From NCBI GenBank assembly GCA_020852555.1, contig JADZAQ010000149.1, positions 1-42,182 on the forward strand: 42,182 nt of DNA, in the 5' to 3' direction. Below are positions 28,369-35,850 of the stretch, piece after piece (the first letter of the stretch is position 1; each line of letters opens with the position of its first letter). Position numbers and translations under genes: made by a program. The DNA is from Burkholderiales bacterium. Its GTDB lineage: Bacteria > Pseudomonadota > Gammaproteobacteria > Burkholderiales > Casimicrobiaceae. The notes below the pieces were generated by a model, which worked only from the letters and a program-made list of their open reading frames with translations, searched no databases and had not been told where the DNA came from.

Positions 28369-29665
28369 CGTCTTCCCTTCTGCCGGCGGACCGGCTCCGG
28401 GCGGCGTCGAATCGCTGCAGTGCCTGCCGTGCGCTGACGACGCCGTCCTCGTGAAAGCCGTAGCGCCAATAGGCACCGCAATAGTGGGTGCGTCCACCGT
28501 TCTGCGGCGCGCCGCTGATCTCGTGATGGCGCCGCTGCGCTGCCGCGCCGGCAGGCGTGAACAGTGGATGCGCGTACGACATACGGCGCAGCACGCGAGC
28601 CGGGTCGACGTGCGCCTCGGCGTTCAGCGTTACGCAAAAGGTGTGGCGCGAACGCAGCCCCTGCAGCACGTTCATGTCGTAGGTCAGCGCGACGCCGCCG
28701 CCGGCGCCGCTCAGTCGGTGAACATTCCAAGCCGCCCACGCGCGCCGCATGCGTGGCAGGATCGACGTGTCGGTGTGCAGCAGCGCCTCGTTGCGCTGGT
28801 ACGGCAACGCGCCGAGGATGTCGCGCTCTGCGGGTGAGGCATCGGCCAGCAGGCGCAGCGCCTGGTCGGCGTGGCAGGCGAGAAAGACGTGGTCGAAACG
28901 CTGCGGCGCCCAGCCGCGCGCGTGCACCGTTACGCCGTCGGCGTGCCGCCGCAGCTGCTCGACCGCGCAGTCCAGCCGGATGCAGTCGCGAAAGGGCGCC
29001 ACCAAAGGCTCGAGATAGCGCGCCGACCCGCCCCGAACGACGCGCCAGGTCGGCCGCTCGTCGACGCTGAGCATGCCGTGGTTGTGCAGGAAGCGCACGA
29101 AGAAGCGCGCCGGGAAGTCGAACATCCGCACCGGATCGGTCGACCAGATCGCCGCACCCATCGGCACCAGATAGTCGTCGACGAAGCGCCCGCCGAAGCC
29201 GTTCGCGTCGAGGTACGCGCCGAGCGTGGTCTCGCCACCGGAGGCGTTGAGCAGTTGCGGGGCCTCACGGTGGAAGCGCAGGATCTCGGAGAGCATGCCG
29301 ATGAAGCCCGGCTGCAGCAGGTTGCGGCGCTGTGCGAACAGCGCGTTCAGCGAGCTGCCGCTGTATTCGAAGCGGCGCGCCTCGTCGCGCACCGAGAAGC
29401 TCATCGAGCTGGGCTGCGAAGCGACGCCGAGTTCGTCGAGCAGCGCGCAGAACTCCGGATAGGTGCGCTCGTTGAATACGATGAAGCCGGTGTCGATGTG
29501 CTGCACCTCGCCGTCGATCTCGATTCGGTGCGTGTGGGTGTGGCCGCCGATGCGCGTGTCGGCTTCGTAAACCGTCAGCGCGTGGCCGTCGCGGTGCAGC
29601 CGGCGGGCGACGACATTGCCAGCGATGCCGGTGCCGATGATGGCGATCTTCAGAGGCGGCATCAT
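28337..29665 (-). CDS. FAD-dependent amine-oxidase-fold enzyme, UfaD-like
   Basis: A 442-residue flavoprotein. The Rossmann motif IIGTGIAGNVVARRL (GxGxxG at 11-16) and Glu34 (VYEAD) bind FAD; GGHTHT and YLVPMGAAIWSTDP are conserved in this group. The C terminus CGAYWRYGFHEDGVVSARQAL closes the FAD site. In Rhodobacter the related UfaD desaturates a methylated acyl chain on the way to furan fatty acids; by position and fold this protein is a candidate, but substrate is inference. The start ATG overlaps the desaturase stop as ATGA. Confidence 0.88.
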   Translation of the reverse strand: MMPPLKIAIIGTGIAGNVVARRLHRDGHALTVYEADTRIGGHTHTHRIEIDGEVQHIDTGFIVFNERTYPEFCALLDELGVASQPSSMSFSVRDEARRFEYSGSSLNALFAQRRNLLQPGFIGMLSEILRFHREAPQLLNASGGETTLGAYLDANGFGGRFVDDYLVPMGAAIWSTDPVRMFDFPARFFVRFLHNHGMLSVDERPTWRVVRGGSARYLEPLVAPFRDCIRLDCAVEQLRRHADGVTVHARGWAPQRFDHVFLACHADQALRLLADASPAERDILGALPYQRNEALLHTDTSILPRMRRAWAAWNVHRLSGAGGGVALTYDMNVLQGLRSRHTFCVTLNAEAHVDPARVLRRMSYAHPLFTPAGAAAQRRHHEISGAPQNGGRTHYCGAYWRYGFHEDGVVSARQALQRFDAARSRSAGRREDDAQRAVPRVA

Positions 29666-30612
29666 GCATCCCCGGTGCGGCCGGCGCGCGGCTCACGAAC
29701 TGCCGCCGGCACGGTCTTCAGACCGTCGATCAGGCCGAGTGCCGCCAGCAGCCGGAGGCCGTAATAGGTCAGGTCGACCTCCCACCAGAAGAAGCCTTGC
29801 CGTGCCGACGCCGGATAGTGGTGATGGTTGTTGTGCCAGCCTTCGCCGAACGTCGGCAGCGCCAGCCACGGGTTGTTGCGCGACGCGTCGCGCGTCGCGT
29901 AGCGGCGGCTGCCGAAGCGGTGGGCCAGCGAGTTGATGCTGAAGGTGGCGTGGTACAGCGCGACCGTGGATACGCAGAAGCCCCACACCAGAAGCTGCGC
30001 ACCGCTGGTGTGCAGATGCGGCATGCGGCGCTCGGCAAGTGCGCCGGCGGCCCACAACAGCCCCGCCAGCAGCGCGGGTACCAGCGCGTCCCAGCGGTCG
30101 AGGAAGCGCAGCTCCGGAAAGCGTGCGAGCGAGCGCACCAGATCGTCTCGCGGTGCGAAATTCACGCGCGCCATGAACCAGCCCATGTGACTCCAGAAGA
30201 AGCCGTGGCGCAGCGCCGAGTGGCTGTCCTGCGGCTCGTCGGCGTGCACGTGATGATGGCGATGATGCGAGGCCCACCACAGCGGTCCGCGCTGTGCCGC
30301 CGCGGCGCCGAGCAGCGCGAAAGCGAACTGCACTGCGCGCCCGGTGCGGAACGCCTGGTGCGAGAAGTAGCGGTGGTAGAAGCCGGTGATCGCGAACATG
30401 CGCAACGCATACAGCATCGCCGCGACAACCACCGCGACCGTACTCACGCCCACCCACGGCAGCGCCAGGCAGCCGGCGTGGATCGCGATGAACGGCAGCT
30501 GTCGCAGCCAGTCGATGCGCCGCGGCTCGCCGCCATCGACGCCGCCGGCGTGGCCATCGAACCAGGCGCGCACCATCGCCCTCGATCGCGCGGTACGGTC
30601 GGTGCCATTCAT
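29662..30612 (-). CDS. Membrane fatty-acid desaturase (acyl-CoA/acyl-lipid type)
   Basis: A 316-residue integral membrane di-iron desaturase. All three His boxes are present: HRYFSH (His80, His85), HHRHHH (His116-121) and HNNHHH (His260, His263, His264). Four hydrophobic segments surround them. It is of the delta-9 stearoyl-CoA-like class (FAITGFYHRYFSHQAFRTGR). Both ends are in ATGA overlaps with neighbours, so it is fully built into the operon. It could create the double bond used by the two Cfa-like enzymes, or act on the membrane independently. Confidence 0.9.
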   Translation of the reverse strand: MNGTDRTARSRAMVRAWFDGHAGGVDGGEPRRIDWLRQLPFIAIHAGCLALPWVGVSTVAVVVAAMLYALRMFAITGFYHRYFSHQAFRTGRAVQFAFALLGAAAAQRGPLWWASHHRHHHVHADEPQDSHSALRHGFFWSHMGWFMARVNFAPRDDLVRSLARFPELRFLDRWDALVPALLAGLLWAAGALAERRMPHLHTSGAQLLVWGFCVSTVALYHATFSINSLAHRFGSRRYATRDASRNNPWLALPTFGEGWHNNHHHYPASARQGFFWWEVDLTYYGLRLLAALGLIDGLKTVPAAVREPRAGRTGDA

Positions 30613-31394
30613 GGGCGCCACCGCCACGGCACGAACGCCGGCGTGCGCCGCGTGTACTCGGCGTAGCCCGGACGACGCCGGCCGAGATCCTTCTCGAGCA
30701 GCGGCACGCCCGAGACCTTCAGCAGCAGGAGCGTCATCAGCAGCGGCGAATACACGGTCCACCACGCGCCCGCTGCGGCCGCGACCAGCCACAGCCCCCA
30801 CCACAGGCAGCATTCCCCGAAGTAGTTCGGATGCCGCGACCAGCGCCACAGCCCGCGGTCCATCACTGCGCCACGGCTGTGCGGATCGGCCCGAAAGCGC
30901 GCCATCTGCGCGTCGGCCACCGCTTCGTAGAGGAGTCCGAAGACCGCCAGCACCAGCCCTGCGGCATCGAGCGCACGCCACGGCACTGGGCTCGCCACCG
31001 CGGCCATCAGCGGTGCGGCGACCATCCAGCCGAGCAGCGCCTGCAGGCCGAACACCAGGTAGGCGCTCTTCCACTGAAAATGCGGCCCGTTGCGTTGGCG
31101 GATCGCCTGGTAGCGCCGGTCCTCGGGCTGGCCGCGTCGGCGCCACGCGATGTAGACCGACAGGCGCAGCGCCCACGCGGTCGCCATCGCCAGCACGGCC
31201 ACGGCGCGCACACCGGTCTGCGGCAGCAGCGCGGCGACCACCAGCGCCGGCAGCAGCACCAGCAGGCCCCAGACGCTGTCGACGATGCTGACATCGCGCC
31301 GCGGCACACTTGTCGCCCAGACGATCAGCGCCAGCAGCACTGCGGCACCGAGGCCAAGTGCGGCGGCGTGAATCAAGGCTCCGTCGGGTCTCAT
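30609..31394 (-). CDS. DUF1295 / steroid 5-alpha-reductase-like membrane protein
   Basis: A 261-residue protein with about six or seven membrane helices. The DUF1295 C-terminal motif GLWRWSRHPNYFGECCLWWG and the final PLLEKDLGRRRPGYAEYTRR are clear. The family belongs to the superfamily of 3-oxo-5-alpha-steroid 4-dehydrogenases and isoprenylcysteine methyltransferases; the substrate is unknown, a lipid being likely. Start and stop take part in ATGA overlaps with the neighbouring genes. Confidence 0.9.
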   Translation of the reverse strand: MRPDGALIHAAALGLGAAVLLALIVWATSVPRRDVSIVDSVWGLLVLLPALVVAALLPQTGVRAVAVLAMATAWALRLSVYIAWRRRGQPEDRRYQAIRQRNGPHFQWKSAYLVFGLQALLGWMVAAPLMAAVASPVPWRALDAAGLVLAVFGLLYEAVADAQMARFRADPHSRGAVMDRGLWRWSRHPNYFGECCLWWGLWLVAAAAGAWWTVYSPLLMTLLLLKVSGVPLLEKDLGRRRPGYAEYTRRTPAFVPWRWRP

Positions 31395-31826
31395 GCGGAC
31401 TCGCTATGCGATTTGCGGTCGAGCCGTGCTGCGATCGCGATCAATGTCGGAAACATCAGTGCCCAGCCGCCGCCGATCGTCACCAGCGCAGCCGGCGGAT
31501 CGGCGAAGCGGCACGCGCCGAGGCGCCCAGCCGCTCAGCGGACGCGGCGACCTGTACTGCACGATGCCGGTGCGCGCCAGAAGGCTGTCCCAGGCGACGC
31601 CGAGCAGCAGCGCCACCGCGATCAGGCGCAGATCGGCGCGCCGATTCGTGCTCACGGCCAGCGCCAGCGCGACCATCAGCGCAACGGCCGCGATGCCTAT
31701 CCACGGCTCACCGCGCGCCGCGCCGATGACGCAGGCGAACCAGGCGAGCTGGAACAGCACGAAGCCCATGCCCAGTCGCAGCATCCGCCTTGCGTCGCTA
31801 CCCGCCTCGGTGTGCGGCGAACTCAT
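31391..31826 (-). pseudogene. DUF2878 membrane protein, internally deleted and frameshifted
   Basis: The start ATG (31826) overlaps the Cfa/CNMT-like stop as ATGA. The N half is normal DUF2878: FVLFQLAWFACVIGAARG, then LLGVAWDSLLARTGIVQY. After SGW near 31525 the frame leaves the family and stops at TAG (31404-31406), giving 140 residues with a nonsense Arg/Ser tail. A second minus-strand frame supplies the true C terminus (RLGACRFADPPAALVTIGGG, ALMFPTLIAIAARLD), ending in a TGA that overlaps the DUF1295 ATG. The central conserved helix region between these halves is missing, so this is a deletion plus frameshift rather than a single-base error. The product is probably non-functional. Confidence 0.75.
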
Positions 31827-32869
31827 CGGCCGCGCGGCTCGAACAGGTAGTGCGCGACCCACCATTCACGCCCCCGGTCGTGGCCGAAGAGCTCAGCGCA
31901 GGAGATGAAGAACAAGCGCCAGCGCATCCACCACAGCCCGGCCCGCTCCGCGCCATAGGCTTGCGCGAGGATCGGCCACAGCGTCTGGCGTCGCGCGTCC
32001 ATGTTCGCCAGCCACGCTTCGGCGGTGCGCGCATAGTGCGTGCCGTCCCAGCGCCAGCGCGCGACAAGCGCCAGCTCGTCCTGGCAGCGCAGCGCCAGGT
32101 CGTCGCTGGGCATCATGCCGCCGCCGAAGAAATACCGAGCCATCCAGTCGCTGTCGTCGCGCGTCTCGAACGCATACGGCGTGCTGCGGTGGACAAAGAC
32201 ATGCATGAAGAAACGCCCACCGGGTTGCAACCAGCCGGCGACGCGCCCGAACATGAGCGGCCAGTTGCGCAGATGCTCGAACATTTCCACCGACACCACG
32301 CGGTCGAAGCGCGCGTCGAGCTGCAGCATCGCCACGTCGGCCGTGACGACTTGCACGTTGCGCAGGCCACGGCTGTGTGCCTGTGCCGCGATGTAGGCGC
32401 GCTGCGACTGCGAGTTCGACACCGCGGTGATCCGGGCGGCGGGGAGGCGCGCCGCCATCCACAGCGTAAGCGAACCCCAGCCGCAGCCCAGTTCGAGAAT
32501 GTGCTGGCCGTCCTCCAGCTGCGCACGCTGCGCGGTGGCGGCGAGTGCAGCCTCCTCGGCCGCGTCAAGATCTACGACGCCGGGCGGCCACCACGCCGAG
32601 CTATACTTTCGCTGCCGCCCCAGCACCTGGCCGAAGAATTCGCTCGGCAGCTCGTAGTGCTGTTCGTTGGCCTTGTGCGGCAGCAACGCGATCGGTGCGC
32701 CGCGCATCGCCGCGATGAAGGCTTCGGCCTGCGCCGCGGTCGCTTCGGGGTCGCGTGCGGCAATCGTGTCGAGCCGCGCCTGCAGCAGCCGCCGGATACC
32801 GGCGCGCACCACCCGCTCAGGCACCATGCCACGCTCGGTCAATTCAACTGCCATCTGGGTCAGGGGCAT
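31823..32869 (-). CDS. Cfa/coclaurine N-methyltransferase-like SAM enzyme (short form)
   Basis: A 348-residue SAM-dependent methyltransferase of the CMAS superfamily. It keeps KANEQHYELPSEFFGQVLG at residues 66-84, the SAM motif LELGCGWG at 125-132 and EMFEHLRNW. The ending GREWWVAHYLFE is typical of the coclaurine N-methyltransferase-like branch rather than classic Cfa. It is the first gene of the minus-strand array, next to the divergent ECF sigma gene. ATG at 32869 is chosen; MAVELTERG five codons later is an alternative. It differs enough from the long-form enzyme that a second, separate substrate is likely. Confidence 0.88.
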   Translation of the reverse strand: MPLTQMAVELTERGMVPERVVRAGIRRLLQARLDTIAARDPEATAAQAEAFIAAMRGAPIALLPHKANEQHYELPSEFFGQVLGRQRKYSSAWWPPGVVDLDAAEEAALAATAQRAQLEDGQHILELGCGWGSLTLWMAARLPAARITAVSNSQSQRAYIAAQAHSRGLRNVQVVTADVAMLQLDARFDRVVSVEMFEHLRNWPLMFGRVAGWLQPGGRFFMHVFVHRSTPYAFETRDDSDWMARYFFGGGMMPSDDLALRCQDELALVARWRWDGTHYARTAEAWLANMDARRQTLWPILAQAYGAERAGLWWMRWRLFFISCAELFGHDRGREWWVAHYLFEPRGR

Positions 32870-32922
32870 CGGGCTTCGCGTGTTTCTCGGCCGACGCGGC
32901 GGTGTCCGCGGAGCCGTTTGCA

Positions 32923-32952
32923 CATATACGCAGCCGCGGCGCGTTCGGATCA
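32923..32952 (-). promoter_or_regulatory. Candidate ECF promoter of the lipid operon
   Basis: On the minus strand, TGATCC (32952-32947), 18 bases, then TATATG (32928-32923). TGATCC-like -35 elements are known for RpoE-ChrR (ECF11) sigma factors. The predicted start lies about 45 bases before the Cfa/CNMT-like ATG. Confidence 0.6.
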
Positions 32953-32965
32953 TCGATGCGCGCAT

Positions 32966-32995
32966 TGATCCAGCCGCCGCGCGGTGGCGTAGAAG
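32966..32995 (+). promoter_or_regulatory. Candidate autoregulated ECF promoter of the sigma gene
   Basis: TGATCC (32966-32971), 18 bases, then TAGAAG (32990-32995). It stands back to back with the minus-strand site, forming an inverted pair of TGATCC motifs 13 bases apart, as expected for divergent autoregulated units. Confidence 0.55.
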
Positions 32996-33060
32996 GCGCA
33001 TGGGATCAGTCCGACCGATGGCGAAATTTGCGGCCGTACGGCCTCTGCCGCTAGGCTATG

Positions 33061-33090
33061 GTCATATGGGCACCGTGGGGCCCGGGATCA
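33061..33090 (-). promoter_or_regulatory. Second candidate minus-strand ECF promoter
   Basis: TGATCC (33090-33085), 18 bases, then TATGAC (33066-33061) on the minus strand. It would give a longer leader for the same lipid operon. A further TGATCC on the minus strand (33008-33003) has no -10 partner. Confidence 0.35.
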
Positions 33091-33101
33091 CCGAGCGCCG
33101 G

Positions 33102-33668
33102 ATGCCGACCAACGAACAACTCAACGAATGGATGCAAGCCGTGGCGAGCTGCGCCGACCGGCCGGCCTTCGCCGCGCTGTTCAGGCACTTCGCGCCGCGG
33201 CTGAAGGGCTTTCTGGTGCGCTCCGGGAGCGACGACGCACTGGCCGAGGAGCTCGTGCAGGAGACGATGGTCGCGCTGTGGCGGCGCGCCGCCGGCTTCG
33301 ACCCGCAACGCGCGATGCTGTCGACTTGGATCTACACCATTGCACGCAATCTGCGCATCGACCACCATCGACGCCGCTCGGGCATCGATGCGGTGCTTGT
33401 CGACGACTGGGATGCCGAGCAGCAGCCGGCCGACTCGCACTTGCAGCCGGACGAACTGCTGCAGTTGCTGCAGCGCCAGCGCGACGTGCAGCGAGCGCTG
33501 GCCGAGTTGCCGGCGCAGCAGGCGCAGTTGCTGCGCCTGTCCTTCTTCGACGAGCAGCCGCACAGTCGGATCGCCCAAGAACTGGGCATCCCGCTGGGCA
33601 CGGTCAAATCGCGCATCCGGCTGGCGGTGCAACGGCTTCGTAAGCTTTTGGAGCAAGGCTCGACATGA
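33102..33668 (+). CDS. ECF sigma factor, RpoE-ChrR (ECF11-like) type
   Basis: A 188-residue extracytoplasmic-function sigma factor. Region 2 spans about residues 25-90 (ELVQETMVALWRRAAGFDP; STWIYTIARNLRIDHHRRR); region 4 spans about 125-180 (ALAELPAQQAQLLRLSFFDE; HSRIAQELGIPLGTVKSRIR). The downstream ChrR-type gene overlaps its stop as ATGA, which defines it as a sigma/anti-sigma pair. ATG at 33066 would add 12 residues and is an alternative start. By homology it should be released on singlet oxygen or light stress and drive the divergent lipid operon and itself. Confidence 0.92.
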   Translation: MPTNEQLNEWMQAVASCADRPAFAALFRHFAPRLKGFLVRSGSDDALAEELVQETMVALWRRAAGFDPQRAMLSTWIYTIARNLRIDHHRRRSGIDAVLVDDWDAEQQPADSHLQPDELLQLLQRQRDVQRALAELPAQQAQLLRLSFFDEQPHSRIAQELGIPLGTVKSRIRLAVQRLRKLLEQGST

Positions 33669-34318
33669 TCCAGCACCATCCCGGCGACGAATTGCTGCTG
33701 CCGCTGGCGGCCGGCCGTTTGGGCGGCGGACAGGCGCTCGTGGTGAGCGCCCACCTGGAGGGCTGCGCCGAATGTCGCGTGCGGCTGCACACGCTGCAGG
33801 CGCTGGGCGGCGTGCTGCTGGAGCAGTCCGAGCCGATGACGCTGCACGGCGATGCCTGGGAGCGCACACTGCAGTGCATTGCCGCGCCGGCTGCCGTGCC
33901 ATCGGCGCCGGCCGTGCCAACCCCCCGCCCCGTCCTGCCGGCGGGCGTGCCGTGGCCGTTCAGCCTGCGCGCTTGCGCCGTCTCCGGCTGGCACTGGATG
34001 GGGCCGGGAATGCGCTATGCGCGCATCGTTCTCCCCTACGATCCGGCGGCCCGGTTGTTCCTGCTGAGCATCGGCGCAGGTCGCAGCCTGCCGCGTCACA
34101 CGCACGGCGGTGTCGAATTGACGCAGGTGCTATGTGGCGCCTTCGATGACGGCCGCGCCGTCTTCGCGACCGGCGACTTCGATGCGGCCGACGAAACGGT
34201 GCACCACCAGCCAGTGGTGCGCGCCGGCGAGACCTGCGTGTGCCTCGCCTATGTCGGCGCACGCATGCGCTTCGACGGACGGATCGCGTCGGCGATCGCC
34301 GCGAGCATCGGCATGTAG
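33665..34318 (+). CDS. ChrR-type zinc anti-sigma factor
   Basis: A 217-residue cytoplasmic regulator. The N-terminal zinc anti-sigma domain has His5 (or His4), His30, Cys34 and Cys37 (HLEGCAEC), matching the ligand spacing of Rhodobacter ChrR. The C-terminal cupin (about 100-200) has HTHGGVELTQ with His145, His147 and Glu151, plus His180, the metal set needed for the singlet oxygen response in ChrR. All key residues are kept, so it should be a working sensor. Its ATG overlaps the sigma stop. Confidence 0.92.
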   Translation: MIQHHPGDELLLPLAAGRLGGGQALVVSAHLEGCAECRVRLHTLQALGGVLLEQSEPMTLHGDAWERTLQCIAAPAAVPSAPAVPTPRPVLPAGVPWPFSLRACAVSGWHWMGPGMRYARIVLPYDPAARLFLLSIGAGRSLPRHTHGGVELTQVLCGAFDDGRAVFATGDFDAADETVHHQPVVRAGETCVCLAYVGARMRFDGRIASAIAASIGM

Positions 34319-34325
34319 CGGCGGT

Positions 34326-34733
34326 TCAGTCGCACCGCGCACGGCCTGCGCGCTGCGCCGCCCAGGCGCTCGCACCGGTGGCGAACGCGCCCCAGGCGAG
34401 GTCGATGCCGGTCAAGTAACACGGCCAGCCCGCGACGACGGCCTGGCTGGTGAGGTCGTAGGTGGCGTAGCACACGAGCCCGAAGAACGTCCCACGAAGC
34501 AGCGCGGCGCGGCCGCTTTGCGCCGGCACCACGACGAAGACCATCACTCCTGCGAGGTACAACACGTAGAACACCACCGCGGCAAACACGTCGAAGTCTT
34601 CGCGCATGATGTGGCCGATGGCGGGCCGGTATAGTCGCGCGCCCATCGCCGACAGCCATGCCGCGTCGAGCAGCAGGAAGACCGCCGAGCCGACGACGAC
34701 GGCCAGTGCCAACTCCCGCGCCTTCATCGCCAT
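34326..34733 (-). CDS. DUF2177 membrane protein
   Basis: A 135-residue protein with four hydrophobic helices. Family motifs are present: LDAAWLSAMGARLYRPAIGH, FYVLYLAGV and FGLVCYATYDLTSQAV. The function is unknown; DUF2177 genes recur in LitR- and ChrR-linked light-stress clusters. It converges with chrR, eight bases apart. ATG at 34733 or 34727 may start it. Confidence 0.88.
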   Translation of the reverse strand: MAMKARELALAVVVGSAVFLLLDAAWLSAMGARLYRPAIGHIMREDFDVFAAVVFYVLYLAGVMVFVVVPAQSGRAALLRGTFFGLVCYATYDLTSQAVVAGWPCYLTGIDLAWGAFATGASAWAAQRAGRARCD

Positions 34734-34945
34734 GAAGGCGGCTCCGTCATGGCAAGCGGTAGCTCAGCCGGCGGTCGTCACGCGCCTGCCTGCTCACTTC
34801 GGTGACGTGGCCTTCGTCGTCGGCGCGCGCTGCAGGAGCCGCAGCGACGCAACCCAGCGCCAGCGGAGTCGGCGCGACCATGTGCCGCGGCGGCAAGCCA
34901 CTCGGCGGCGCGGCGGCGGTCCGGGAAGGAATCGACAGCATGTCT

Positions 34946-34975
34946 GTCGTACGCGCGTAAGTGCGCGGCGGATCA
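34946..34975 (-). promoter_or_regulatory. Possible ECF promoter toward DUF2177
   Basis: Minus strand TGATCC (34975-34970), 18 bases, then TACGAC (34951-34946), similar to the TATGAC of the site near 33061. The leader to DUF2177 would be about 205 bases, which weakens the assignment. Confidence 0.35.
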
Positions 34976-35116
34976 CCCCGTTCGTCGTCGGCGCGCTTCT
35001 CAGCCCTATCGCGCGGTCCTTCGCCCATCACCGATCTGCGTTCGCCGTTGCCAATGGAATCGAGAATTCACGACGAGTCATCGGCAGTGAAGAGCGCCGC
35101 TCGGGGAACGCATACG

Positions 35117-35160
35117 GACCAATGGCCGCTTGCGGGGGTCAGCGGCTTGCGGTATTGGTC
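35117..35160. repeat. Nested inverted repeat upstream of the lipocalin
   Basis: GACCAAT (35117-35123) and ATTGGTC (35154-35160) are complementary; inside them GCCGC pairs with GCGGC. It ends about 60 bases before the lipocalin ATG and may be an operator or a hairpin in the leader. Confidence 0.4.
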
Positions 35161-35222
35161 AGGTCTGCAGTCCCTTGGTGGCGCAGTAACGTCACGCTCA
35201 TTGACCTCACGAAGGATTTCCA

Positions 35223-35825
35223 ATGCCCGCGCTTGCACACCCGCATCGAAGCACACGCGCATCCCCTTCACGCCGCCAGTGTCTGGGGGTGCTGGCATTG
35301 CTGCTGGCGGGCGCTGGCCTGCTGGTGGCGGGCTGCGCCAGCACCCGCCCGCCACCCGGCGTGACGGCCGTCGAGCCCTTCGACGTGCAGCGCTACCAGG
35401 GCCGCTGGTACGAGCTGGCGCGGCTCGATCACGCCTTCGAGCGCGGCATGACCGATGTCTCGGCCACCTATACGGTGCAGGCCGACGGCAGCGTGCGTGT
35501 GGTCAACCGTGGCTACATGCCGGCCACCGGCCAATGGCGCGAGGCCGTAGGCAAGGCGCTGTTCACCGGCGCGCCCACTACCGGATCGCTCAAGGTGTCA
35601 TTCTTTGGGCCGTTTTACGGCGGCTACCACGTCGCCGCACTCGACCCGGACTACCGCTGGGCGTTGGTGCTGGGACCCGATACCGGCTACGCCTGGATTT
35701 TGGCGCGCAGCAAGCAATTGCCTGCGGTGCAGCGCGATGCCATCGTGGCGCGTGCGCAGGTGCTGGGTGTCGATACCTCGGCGCTGATCTGGGTAACGCA
35801 GGCGCTCCAGGACCCAGCTCACTGA
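35223..35825 (+). CDS. Blc-type outer-membrane lipocalin lipoprotein
   Basis: A 200-residue lipocalin. A long basic N-region is followed by a signal with lipobox LVAGC, lipidated Cys38. The lipocalin motif YQGRWYELARLDHAFERG, the internal FFGPFYGGYHVAALD and the closing TGYAWILAR are those of bacterial Blc, which binds fatty acids or lysophospholipids and is induced by envelope stress. AAGGA lies about seven bases before the ATG. It fits a lipid-protection role in the island. Confidence 0.92.
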   Translation: MPALAHPHRSTRASPSRRQCLGVLALLLAGAGLLVAGCASTRPPPGVTAVEPFDVQRYQGRWYELARLDHAFERGMTDVSATYTVQADGSVRVVNRGYMPATGQWREAVGKALFTGAPTTGSLKVSFFGPFYGGYHVAALDPDYRWALVLGPDTGYAWILARSKQLPAVQRDAIVARAQVLGVDTSALIWVTQALQDPAH

Positions 35826-35850
35826 GCGAACCTGCGCATTTCGGCGATCG

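Larger units (their letters stand above)
34734..35222. other. 489-base gap between DUF2177 and lipocalin
   Basis: No convincing gene is seen. A minus-strand open frame (34747-35031, 94 codons) is Arg/Ala/Pro-rich and has no recognisable domain. The gap holds one possible ECF-type promoter, an inverted repeat and the lipocalin leader. AAGGA precedes the lipocalin ATG. Confidence 0.6.

Noticed and set aside
33666-33671. TGATCC at the start of chrR
   Set aside because: Formed by codons 1-3 of ChrR; no -10 at the right distance was judged convincing.
34747-35031. Minus-strand frame of 94 codons upstream of DUF2177
   Set aside because: No domain or ribosome binding site, and a composition like other shadow frames; kept only as part of the gap description.
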